This document shows, piece by piece, positions 47,320 through 54,730 of a stretch of DNA of 64,000 nt (position 1 is its first letter; each line of letters opens with the position of its first letter). Both the position numbers and the translations under genes were made by a program. The notes under the pieces are model-generated. The model saw nothing but the letters and a program-made list of their open reading frames with translations. It was not told the origin of the DNA and did no database searches. Source of the stretch: Neobacillus muris (GTDB lineage: Bacteria; Bacillota; Bacilli; Bacillales; Cytobacillaceae); contig NZ_CALPDF010000018.1 in NCBI RefSeq assembly GCF_943193175.1, positions 1 through 64,000 of the forward strand, given 5' to 3'.

Positions 47320-48126
47320 TTAGTAACTATCAATAATATCGCCTAGTGGATCACCAGTATTACCGCTTCCGCCATTACCTGAACCGCCTTGTTTAGAAAG
47401 CGCTAAGTAGATAAGTGCAAGAGCCACACCGATAGCACCTAGACCGATAAGTGTGATTTGTGAAACAGTCGCTAATACGAAACCAATCGCGAAAAATGGC
47501 CATACTTCTTTTGTAGCCATCATGTTAATAACCATTGCATAACCAACGGCTACGACCATTCCACCGCCGATTGCTAAACCTTCTGTCAGCCAAGTTGGCA
47601 TAGATGTAAGTAAATCTCTAACCGGACCTGCACCAACTGCTACAATTAAAGCAGCTGGGATGGCAATACGTAATCCTTGCAAGCAGATTGCAATGATGTG
47701 CCATAGTTCAACTTTTTTCATGTTTCCTTCTTGAGCTGCAGCATCCATAAAGTGAACGATTGCTGTTGCAAGTGTACGAACGATGATAGTTAATAAAAGT
47801 CCAGCAACTGCAAGCGGAACAGCAATCGCAATCGCAGAAGCCACACCAGCTTTACCTTGTCCACTTAAAACTAAAATAATGGCAGAGGCAACTGAGGCTA
47901 ACGCAGCATCCGGTGCTACAGCAGCTCCAATGTTTGCCCAACCTAATGCGATTAGTTGAAGAGTACCGCCTAAGATAAGACACGGCACTAAGTTTCCTGT
48001 AACCAAGCCAATTAACGTACAAGCAATAAGCGGCTGATGGAATTGGAATTCATCCAGAATCCCTTCCATACCAGCTAAAAATGCTACGATAAAGACTAAT
48101 ATTATTTGAATCACATTCAAATCCAT
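47320..48126 (-). CDS. manM: PTS mannose/glucose family IIC component
   Basis: 268 residues with about seven membrane segments; the conserved GTLQLIALGWANIGAAVAPD motif of mannose-family EIIC is at about 55-75. The C-terminus has a Gly-rich stretch (KQGGSGNGGSGNTGDP). Lies 18 bases before the IID gene. Confidence 0.95.
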   Translation of the reverse strand: MDLNVIQIILVFIVAFLAGMEGILDEFQFHQPLIACTLIGLVTGNLVPCLILGGTLQLIALGWANIGAAVAPDAALASVASAIILVLSGQGKAGVASAIAIAVPLAVAGLLLTIIVRTLATAIVHFMDAAAQEGNMKKVELWHIIAICLQGLRIAIPAALIVAVGAGPVRDLLTSMPTWLTEGLAIGGGMVVAVGYAMVINMMATKEVWPFFAIGFVLATVSQITLIGLGAIGVALALIYLALSKQGGSGNGGSGNTGDPLGDIIDSY

Positions 48127-48154
48127 GTTTATTAATCCTCCGTTTTCTCTGGAT

Positions 48155-49126
48155 TTATTTTTGTTTGTTTAACTCTTCTTGAGCCTTCTTGATAATTTCG
48201 TCCATGTCGCCTTTTGAATCGTTCGGCACTTTACGTACATCGAAGTTCAAGCCAGCTTCTTTTAACTTTTTAAAAGTATCAATATCCTCTTGGCTGAAGG
48301 CCAGCACTTTATTCGGCTGAACTTTACCAGGTGAGTGTGCCATAGAACCAACGTTGATGGTCGTAAGTGGAACGCCTCCTTCAACCGCTCTAAGCGCATC
48401 TTGCGGGTTTTCGAATAGAAGCAGCGCGCGCTGGCCGCCGAAATGTTGATCATCTTTAGCAAGTTCGATCATTTTTTTGATCGGAACAACGTGTGCCTTT
48501 ACACCCGGAGGAGCCGCTTGTTGGATCAACTTCTTACGAAGATCGTCCTTAGCTACCGTATCCGATACTACGATGATGCGTGTAGGCTGTGTAGTTTTTG
48601 TCCAAGCTGTCGCTACCTGTCCGTGAAGAAGTCGTGAGTCAATACGTGCTAATACGTATTCAAATTTGCCAGGCGCCCCTGCATTTGATGGCCCGGCTGC
48701 TGCTGCAGTGGCAGGTGCTTCTGGTTCTAATTCTTCAGGTTTTACTTTAACCCCATCTTTAGCTGAACCCAAAATATTCGCGGCAATTTCACGCGCTGTG
48801 TTCATGGAGAAGCGCGATGCAAAAGCTTCAATCAGCATTGGCAAGTTCATACCAGCAACGATTGCCCATTTGTCTTTGTGTTCTTCAAACAAGCTGTTGG
48901 CTTGGTTGAAAGGAGTTCCACCCCAAAGATCAACTAAGAATAATACTTCGTCTTGGTTGTCGAAAGAGGCGATTGCTTCTTGCATTTTGGCCTTTACATT
49001 TTCAGGTCCTTCGCTCGGCATCAATGTAACAGCTTTTACATTTTCTTGTTTTCCAAAGATCATCTCTCCAGATTGCAAGATACCATTGGCAAATTCACCG
49101 TGACTAGCAATGATAATTCCTACCAT
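48155..49126 (-). CDS. manL: PTS mannose/glucose family IIAB component
   Basis: 323 residues: EIIA (about 1-130) with the phosphorylated His in VGIIIASHGEFANG, an Ala/Pro linker (about 135-155), and EIIB (about 160-323) with the phosphorylated His in ARIDSRLLHGQVATAW. It passes phosphate from HPr to the incoming sugar. The ribosome site is AGGAGG. First gene of the transporter; the leader upstream has a RAT/terminator pair like that of ptsG, so GlcT probably controls it. Confidence 0.95.
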   Translation of the reverse strand: MVGIIIASHGEFANGILQSGEMIFGKQENVKAVTLMPSEGPENVKAKMQEAIASFDNQDEVLFLVDLWGGTPFNQANSLFEEHKDKWAIVAGMNLPMLIEAFASRFSMNTAREIAANILGSAKDGVKVKPEELEPEAPATAAAAGPSNAGAPGKFEYVLARIDSRLLHGQVATAWTKTTQPTRIIVVSDTVAKDDLRKKLIQQAAPPGVKAHVVPIKKMIELAKDDQHFGGQRALLLFENPQDALRAVEGGVPLTTINVGSMAHSPGKVQPNKVLAFSQEDIDTFKKLKEAGLNFDVRKVPNDSKGDMDEIIKKAQEELNKQK

Positions 49127-49203
49127 CTTTTTACCTCCTATATATTAATGGTGCGGCTTAAATTAACATGGTAAACTCCTAAAGTATTCTTTCAGCCCAT
49201 CTA

Positions 49204-49214
49204 AAGCGGTTACA
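49204..49214 (-). promoter_or_regulatory. TGTAACCG motif in the mannose PTS leader
   Basis: Minus strand CTGTAACCGCTTTAG lies between the leader terminator and the start, as TGTAACCGTTTTAT does in the ptsG leader. It may be a weak cre site or a footprint of the shared origin of the two leaders. Confidence 0.3.
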
Positions 49215-49230
49215 GTTTCAACAAAAAACA

Positions 49231-49323
49231 ATAAAAAAGGCATGAGCAAAAAGTCGATTAAATGAAGATATGGGTATAGAGTGCCCCTTATTCTTCATTT
49301 CAATCAATACTTTTCACTCATGC
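49231..49323 (-). terminator. Leader terminator of the mannose PTS operon
   Basis: Minus strand: GGCATGAG (49323-49316) pairs fully with CTCATGCC (49246-49239), followed by TTTTTTATT. As in ptsG the 5' arm is the end of the RAT element. The loop between the arms differs from that of ptsG, but the arms and logic are the same. Confidence 0.85.
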
Positions 49324-49344
49324 CTGATCGAATCAGTAACACGT
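49316..49344 (-). promoter_or_regulatory. Second RAT antiterminator element (GlcT target)
   Basis: RNA-sense strand 49344-49316 is identical over 29 bases to the ptsG RAT at 2629-2601 (starts ACGTGTTACTGA, ends GGCATGAGT). Together with the overlapping terminator this predicts that GlcT controls the mannose PTS operon. The flanks are diverged, so the element seems kept by selection. Confidence 0.88.
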
Positions 49345-49356
49345 AAAAAATAATGG

Positions 49357-49495
49357 CTAGTTAAATTTATTTTGCAAACGCTATTAATGGATTTAAGTAA
49401 ACAGCTTCTTAATCAAATAAAAGCCTTTTCAATGCTTGCTGCATCACTTTAATGAGCTTACATTAGGATTATAGCACCATGATATTACTCTGACA
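49357..49495 (-). pseudogene. glcT: Decayed 3' fragment of glcT
   Basis: Minus strand reading gives LIKVMQQALK, then FD-stop-EAVYL, then after a frameshift LQNKFN and a stop, against LIKVMQQTLK, FDAEAVYL and LQNKFK-stop in the intact GlcT. The DNA stretch TGCTGCATCACTTTAATGAGCTT is shared exactly (2725-2747 region and 49437-49459 region). In-frame stops and shifts show it is no longer coding. It is followed by the RAT element at the same distance as in the intact locus. Confidence 0.9.
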
Positions 49496-49554
49496 AGAGG
49501 GAATTTAACAAATCTAGATTAATTTCGACAAAAAAAGACAAGGTTAAGTAAATA

Positions 49555-49926
49555 TTACTTTTTAATTATACTCTTCAAGCCGCGTTTGATGACATCAAAG
49601 AAACTTAACGATTGGACCATATGATTCGGATCAACGTACTCACGTATGGCTCGCAAAACTCTCTTTGGATCCTTAGAAGAGAATGTAAAATTCCCATTCC
49701 GCTTCGTTTTGATCGCATATCGTGGAATCCATTTCCCTTTGAACATGATAGAAGCGATTACGTGATCAACTTCTTCCCAAGGAATTTGAATAAACTTCCG
49801 GGCATCACGGCTATTGTAGAATTCAAATCCTTTGTCTCCGATCATAATTTTTCCATATTCTGCAATTCCCATATGTGAGGTAGCATCGATCACTAAATCG
49901 ACTTTTGTATTGATTGATTGGACCAT
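49555..49926 (-). CDS. manO: ManO-type DUF956 protein
   Basis: 123 residues of the DUF956 family (ManO), usually found at the 3' end of manLMN operons in Firmicutes; here it lies before them, with the glcT fragment between. Features: DLVIDATSHMGIAEYGKIMIGDKGFEFYN (about 10-38) and the WEEVDHVIASI motif. It is thought to act in regulation of the mannose PTS, possibly as a binding partner of its subunits; the mechanism is not clear. Own promoter at 49963-49990. Confidence 0.85.
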   Translation of the reverse strand: MVQSINTKVDLVIDATSHMGIAEYGKIMIGDKGFEFYNSRDARKFIQIPWEEVDHVIASIMFKGKWIPRYAIKTKRNGNFTFSSKDPKRVLRAIREYVDPNHMVQSLSFFDVIKRGLKSIIKK

Positions 49927-49962
49927 TTGATTTACTCCATTTCTTTCTTTTAATGAATCATT

Positions 49963-49990
49963 ATTATACTATTTTTTTCACTTTAAGCAA
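49963..49990 (-). promoter_or_regulatory. manO promoter
   Basis: Minus strand: -35 TTGCTT (49990-49985), 16-base spacer, -10 TATAAT (49968-49963). It could also feed the man genes through the RAT switch, as no clear second promoter is seen in between. Confidence 0.55.
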
Positions 49991-50008
49991 AAAATACTAT
50001 ATACAGGT

Positions 50009-50935
50009 TTATTTTTTTACTAAAACAGAATCCAAGCCCCTTATATCCAGGGATTTATAGAATGAAAGTATCAAGTTCATAAATGAAATCATGGTCTGAT
50101 TTATTTTTATATCCTTTTTAATAATAAATCCAACTTCCCATGCAGCAGTTGGGACATGGATCGGAATACTGACGATGTCATTGTATGCGGTTATATCCGT
50201 TAAGCTGCCGATAAAAATAAATACCCCTTTATTTAAGGTAACAAACTCATAAGCAAGATTTAGATCATGGCTGAGTTTGCTATAAATATTGGGGGTAATT
50301 CCCTCATCTTGAAAATGTTTAAGGACAACTTGCGGCATTCGAAATGTGTCATCTATTAAAATGAGCTTTTCGTCCTTCAAATCAATAAACGTCAGGCTCT
50401 CATTATGAGAAATAGGATTCTCTTTATTGACTACTGCTACCAGGTGATGTTTCATCAAAGGATAATAGGAAAAATTCGATTCATTCTTCGGGTTAACGGT
50501 TACGGCCATGTCAAGGGTTTCATCCAAAACATTTGCTTCGCACACTTTATCCGCATATTCAAAAATTTCGATATCGATTCCTAGATGATTCTTCGCAAGC
50601 TCTAAAACATCCTTACCGCCTAGTATTCTTAAGGTTCCTGGAGAAAAACCTATTTTCAGTTTTTTCTTTTCTCCTTCTACCTTATGAGAGATGTCCGCGT
50701 TAAACGCATCAAATTCTTTAAGCAGCTCTTCTGCCTTTTTGTAAAAATATTCGCCAAAATCGGTTAGGGTCACTCCGCGTGAATTCCGATAAAAAAGCTT
50801 TGTTCCCATTTGCTTTTCTAAATTATTGATCGTTCTGCTAAGGGCCTGCTGTGTGATAAAAAGCTCCTTGGCTGCCTTTGTTAAATTTTTTGTTTGACAT
50901 ACCTTGCTAAAGCACTTTAACTCCGCAATTTCCAT
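50009..50935 (-). CDS. LysR-family transcriptional regulator
   Basis: 308 residues. The N-terminal helix-turn-helix is NLTKAAKELFITQQALSRTINNLE (about 16-39), followed by a substrate-binding domain of the periplasmic-binding-protein type. The start is set at 50935 after GAGGTGG. It lies downstream of the Fe-alcohol dehydrogenase and reductase genes on the same strand and may control them; it could also concern manO. Ligand unknown. Confidence 0.88.
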   Translation of the reverse strand: MEIAELKCFSKVCQTKNLTKAAKELFITQQALSRTINNLEKQMGTKLFYRNSRGVTLTDFGEYFYKKAEELLKEFDAFNADISHKVEGEKKKLKIGFSPGTLRILGGKDVLELAKNHLGIDIEIFEYADKVCEANVLDETLDMAVTVNPKNESNFSYYPLMKHHLVAVVNKENPISHNESLTFIDLKDEKLILIDDTFRMPQVVLKHFQDEGITPNIYSKLSHDLNLAYEFVTLNKGVFIFIGSLTDITAYNDIVSIPIHVPTAAWEVGFIIKKDIKINQTMISFMNLILSFYKSLDIRGLDSVLVKK

Positions 50936-50958
50936 GTGTGCCACCTCAAACATAAATA

Positions 50959-50987
50959 AGAGCTTGTATCTCTATTATACAAGCTCT
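50959..50987. other. Perfect hairpin between ADH and LysR genes
   Basis: AGAGCTTGTAT / ATACAAGCTCT with a 7-base loop. On the minus strand it is followed by TTATTTATGTTT, so it may act as a weak terminator after the alcohol dehydrogenase gene; it could instead be a LysR binding dyad. Confidence 0.5.
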
Positions 50988-51044
50988 AAAAAAAGAGAAT
51001 AGCTAGTGAATCGTGAACATTAAACAACAATTACAGCTTTGAAA

Positions 51045-52187
51045 CTAATAATTTTCATAGATGGCTTCAAGAATGCCCGTTACCTCTTCTAATGATAGCT
51101 CCCTTGGTACATATTGATAACAAACGTCCTCCATGACTTTGCTGGCTAAACCAGTAAACTCCTCTTTCGAAAGTCCCAGCTCATTTACAGATGGAATTCC
51201 TATTTTCTTGATTAATTGGCGGATAGCTTCCGCTACCTTTTCACCTATTTCTTCCGAGGATTCATCTCCAGCAAAGCTTACACCCATCGCTGCTCCGATT
51301 AGTTGCACTTTATCCGCCCTGGCACTAGCTGAATATTTCATGACTTCTGGCAAGGCAAGCGCACAAACGATTCCATGTGCTTTGTGGAATGCAGCCCCTG
51401 CCGTATGAGAGATGGCATGCCCAAGGTGAACTAAGGCATCATTAAAAGCCATACCGGCAAAATTGCTGGCCAACAAAAGTTCTTCTCGCGCTTTGATATT
51501 TTTCCCATCAGAAACGGCAATCGGAAGATAGCTGCTCACTTTCTTGATCGCCTCTAAGGCTAAAACCTCAGATTTAGGATTGGGAAATTTCGTCGTAATG
51601 GCTTCCGCCGCATGGGCGAATGCATCCATACCCGTATAGGCTGTGACACTAGGCGGGACATCGATAGTAACCTCCGGATCCAACACCCCTAGTGTTGCCG
51701 GGCAAAGGACAGCACTTTTTATATGATTCACTGTATCGGTAATGACACCCATGATCGTAACCTCACTGCCTGTTCCCGCTGTTGTTGGGATGACGACAAC
51801 TGGAACGCCTGGGTTGTAAACAGGGTTTCCTAAATACTGATTTACTGGAAGAGGATTGTTCACTAGAACATTGATGGCTTTGGCCGCATCCATCACGCTT
51901 CCTCCGCCAAGAGCCACAATACCATCAATTTTTTCCGCCTTTGCGAGCTCCCCGCCTTGATTGATCATATAATCTGGCGGGTCTGCAACCACTTTATTAA
52001 ATGGCACTATTTCCATCCCTTGATCGATTAAACTTTTTTTACAATTCTTATAAGCATCTAATTTAGAAATCGTTTCATCCGATACAAGCATCACCTTGGT
52101 ACAACCAAGGTTTTTTACTTCCTCACCTACTACCCTAATGGAGCCACTTCCAAATATAATCGGGCTTAATTGCGCATATCTTTCCAT
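51045..52187 (-). CDS. Iron-containing alcohol dehydrogenase
   Basis: Group III Fe-dependent alcohol dehydrogenase, 380 residues. NAD-binding GGGSVMDAAKAI and TTAGTGSEVT are present; iron ligands are seen as Asp and His in GMDAFAHAAE and two His in HLGHAISHTAGAAFHKAHG. It interconverts alcohols and aldehydes with NAD(H). Lies 26 bases after the old-yellow-enzyme gene, so they form one unit under the Rex-like site. Confidence 0.93.
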   Translation of the reverse strand: MERYAQLSPIIFGSGSIRVVGEEVKNLGCTKVMLVSDETISKLDAYKNCKKSLIDQGMEIVPFNKVVADPPDYMINQGGELAKAEKIDGIVALGGGSVMDAAKAINVLVNNPLPVNQYLGNPVYNPGVPVVVIPTTAGTGSEVTIMGVITDTVNHIKSAVLCPATLGVLDPEVTIDVPPSVTAYTGMDAFAHAAEAITTKFPNPKSEVLALEAIKKVSSYLPIAVSDGKNIKAREELLLASNFAGMAFNDALVHLGHAISHTAGAAFHKAHGIVCALALPEVMKYSASARADKVQLIGAAMGVSFAGDESSEEIGEKVAEAIRQLIKKIGIPSVNELGLSKEEFTGLASKVMEDVCYQYVPRELSLEEVTGILEAIYENY

Positions 52188-52213
52188 ACTATCTACTCCT
52201 TATCCACCAAATT

Positions 52214-54181
52214 TTATAGATTATAGGCAGTTAAATAGCCTGATTCCATAGCATCTCTGATTCTTCCTGGCTTTGCCGCATCTCCAAGAATCTTCACCAT
52301 CTTAAAGGTTGATTGAATTTCCTCTATGAAATCTTTGTTAGAGGCTGTTCCAAGGGAAAGGATGACATAATCAAACATAAATTCTTTTCTTTCCCCAGTC
52401 TCCAGTGCTTCAAAGCTTGCTTTTCCGTTATCTAGACCCATTAACCGATACTTTGTATACATAGGAACATGCAATGGTCCCATATGGGTCATCACATCAA
52501 TCAGATTTTGAAAAAAGATGCCAGATCCTATCTGATCACCCATTTCAAATAAGCTGACCTCATTTCCTTCTTCTGCTAATAAATGAGCTACTTCTATACC
52601 TGTCATTCCGGATCCGACAACGCCTACTTTTTTATTTTCCAGCTTTATTTTTCCACTTAATATATCAATCGGCGTCAGTACTTCTGCCCCATCAGAGCCT
52701 GGTATAGAACGCGGGATAACAGGTGAGGAGCCTTGTGCCACAAAGACCGCATACGGATTTAACTCTTTTAAAGCTTCCAATGTCGGGACTGTATTCAGCC
52801 GCACTTCGATGGCCAATTTTTCTATCTGTCCCTTTAAATAATCAATCAGCCACGTGATTTTTCCTTTATTCGGCGGCTGGCTGGCAAAGTATAACTGGCC
52901 GCCGATCCGATCGCTTTTTTCAAAAATGACTGGCTTAAACTTGCGCATTGCTAATATTCTCGCAGCCTCAAGTCCTGCTGGACCAGCTCCGATCACAGCA
53001 ACCGTACGTCCTTCCCCGTCTTCCTTTAGGCTGCTAAATTCAAGCTCTCTTCCAGCCTCGATGTTGATGCCGCATTGGCAAGGGGTTGGAGACTGATCGG
53101 CTCCCATCAGCGTCTCCATGCAGTAAAGACAAGAAATGCATTTTCGGATTTCGTCAAACCGGCCCTCTTTCGCTTTATTCGACCATTCTGCATCGGCAAA
53201 ATGCTGCCTGGCTGAACCTGCGAAGTCCATCTTCCCTTCGGCAATGACTTGGTCAGCAAACTCAGGGTCTCGAATGACCGCCACCCCAATGACTGGGATC
53301 TTGACTGCTTTTTTTACAGCCTCCGACAGGCGAACCTTCCAGCCCTGCTCAAAAGAGGCAGGCTCCCACGCTGTATTCATGGTTTCATAGGTTCCTGAAC
53401 TTACGTCGATGGCATCTACGCCTAATTCTTCGAGGCGTTTGGCAATCTCCACACCTTCAGGAAGCTTGAGACCATCTTCAGGATGTCCAACTGTATCTGC
53501 GAATTCCTCCACCGATAGACGGACGAGCAAGGGATACTCTTTTCCACACTGTTCCCTGATGCCTGTGACGATTTCTTCTAAAAATCTCATTCTATTTTCT
53601 AAGCTTCCGCCGTATTGGTCTGTTCTCTTGTTTGCGCGCGGGCTTAAAAACTCATGTACTAAATATCCATGGGCAGCATGTACCTCGACACCATCGATCC
53701 CAGCTTTTTTCAGTCTGACAGCAGCTCTAATAAACTTTTCTGCCATTTCGCTAATCTCTTCTTCTGTCATGGCAGCTGCCGGCTGATGCACGGCAGGACA
53801 TTCCACCGCACTCGGTGCCATCATCGGCAGGTTACCGTTGATAACGCTTATTCCTTGTCTTCCTGGATGATAGATTTGGACAACGATTTTTCCATCATAT
53901 TGATGGACTTCGTCTGCCAGGCGTTTAAGTCCTGGGATGTGTTTGTCATCCGATACGGATATTTGATGAGTATTTCCTTTTCCTCTCTCCCAATCGACCG
54001 ATGCGCATTCGGTAATAATGGTCCCGACGCCGCCTTTGGCTCTTGCGCCGTAAAAAGCAAGATCCTTCTCGGAAACGCTACCGTCTGTATTGGCTAAATA
54101 GTTTCCCATAGCCGTCATGACAATTCTGTTTTTGGGGACCATTGTTCCAATTTTTCCTGGTGAAAATAAATGTGTTAACAT
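52214..54181 (-). CDS. NADH:flavin oxidoreductase / enoate-dienoyl-CoA reductase type (OYE with Fe-S)
   Basis: 655 residues, start set at 54181 after AGAGGTGG. The N-terminal TIM barrel (about 1-345) binds FMN (PKNRIVMTAMGNYLA; catalytic region GVEVHAAHGYLVHEFLSP). A [4Fe-4S] cluster site follows (CISCLYC...CQCGIN, about 340-370), then FAD and NAD(P) Rossmann folds (VAVIGAGPAGLEAARIL; KVGVVGSGMTGIEVA). This is the layout of 2,4-dienoyl-CoA reductase and clostridial enoate reductases, which reduce C=C bonds with NADH. The substrate is unknown. The promoter has a Rex-like operator. Confidence 0.92.
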   Translation of the reverse strand: MLTHLFSPGKIGTMVPKNRIVMTAMGNYLANTDGSVSEKDLAFYGARAKGGVGTIITECASVDWERGKGNTHQISVSDDKHIPGLKRLADEVHQYDGKIVVQIYHPGRQGISVINGNLPMMAPSAVECPAVHQPAAAMTEEEISEMAEKFIRAAVRLKKAGIDGVEVHAAHGYLVHEFLSPRANKRTDQYGGSLENRMRFLEEIVTGIREQCGKEYPLLVRLSVEEFADTVGHPEDGLKLPEGVEIAKRLEELGVDAIDVSSGTYETMNTAWEPASFEQGWKVRLSEAVKKAVKIPVIGVAVIRDPEFADQVIAEGKMDFAGSARQHFADAEWSNKAKEGRFDEIRKCISCLYCMETLMGADQSPTPCQCGINIEAGRELEFSSLKEDGEGRTVAVIGAGPAGLEAARILAMRKFKPVIFEKSDRIGGQLYFASQPPNKGKITWLIDYLKGQIEKLAIEVRLNTVPTLEALKELNPYAVFVAQGSSPVIPRSIPGSDGAEVLTPIDILSGKIKLENKKVGVVGSGMTGIEVAHLLAEEGNEVSLFEMGDQIGSGIFFQNLIDVMTHMGPLHVPMYTKYRLMGLDNGKASFEALETGERKEFMFDYVILSLGTASNKDFIEEIQSTFKMVKILGDAAKPGRIRDAMESGYLTAYNL

Positions 54182-54218
54182 ACCCATAACCACCTCTTTT
54201 TGAATAACCTAAGCAGGT

Positions 54219-54236
54219 TTGTGAATTATTTCACAT
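54219..54236. promoter_or_regulatory. Rex operator-like site before the OYE-ADH unit
   Basis: TTGTGAATTATTTCACAT matches the Rex consensus TTGTGAA-N4-TTCACAA in 13 of its 14 fixed bases; the core TGTGAA-N4-TTCACA is a perfect dyad. It lies just downstream of a TATATT-type -10 (54243-54238) and 38 bases before the start codon, a repressor position. The same dyad also fits the CRP/Fnr pattern TGTGA-N6-TCACA. Confidence 0.65.
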
Positions 54237-54397
54237 AATATATGAAAAAAATATTTCCCTTTATCCATTTAATAGATATCTTGATCGGCATTAGGGATTC
54301 TCCTTTTATAATAAAATCTTCTATAGGAATAAAAAAACACTTTTCCTTTGTATGAGGTACAACTATTTGTAGTAACATGGATCGTAGCCCTTAAAAT

Positions 54398-54433
54398 AAA
54401 AAGATCTCCTCGAACTTCGGGGAGATCTTTTTG
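54398..54433. terminator. Bidirectional terminator
   Basis: AAAAAGATCTCC / GGAGATCTTTTT with a loop of about 10 bases. It has A- and T-runs on the two sides. It lies between moeA and the OYE gene and likely ends the transcript coming from the molybdoenzyme operon. Confidence 0.75.
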
Positions 54434-54686
54434 TTATTCCGTAATTTATTAAGACGGCTCATCGGAACAGTATCAAAGCCTTTCGCTTTGGCAATGCATG
54501 GATATAAGTCCTGTGTCAAAGGATGTAATGTTTTTCCTAATTTCTTTCACTAGGAAAATTGTAATTCATCCGTACCAATAAATATACAGATTGTGAATAT
54601 CACACTGAAACTAAACTGCACCCGTTGAAACATTTCTCACGCAGCCAGTACAATCAAATTGACATCAATAAAACATTCTCCCGAGT

Positions 54687-54713
54687 GAAGCAGAAGAACC
54701 GTCCCTCTGCTTC
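54687..54713. repeat. REP-like palindrome with GGGACGGTTCT core
   Basis: GAAGCAG / CTGCTTC arms flank AGGGACGGTTCTT (minus strand). Hairpins with a GGGACGGTTCT core are common between genes in Firmicutes. There is no T-run, so it is not a normal terminator although it lies just after moeA. Confidence 0.55.
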
Positions 54714-54730
54714 AATTTCATCCATTTAAT

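Larger units (their letters stand above)
54237..54730. other. Gene-free stretch between OYE gene and moeA
   Basis: About 490 bases. It holds a strong bidirectional hairpin (54398-54433), a REP-like palindrome (54687-54713) and, near 54440-54520, a minus-strand stretch that reads LYPCIAKAKGFDTVP but has no start or clear family. The rest shows nothing I can assign. Confidence 0.4.

Noticed and set aside
54440-54520. Minus-strand stretch reading LYPCIAKAKGFDTVP and further residues
   Set aside because: It looks protein-like for about 25 codons but has no start, no known family and runs into a terminator hairpin. It may be a gene remnant, but I cannot support it.
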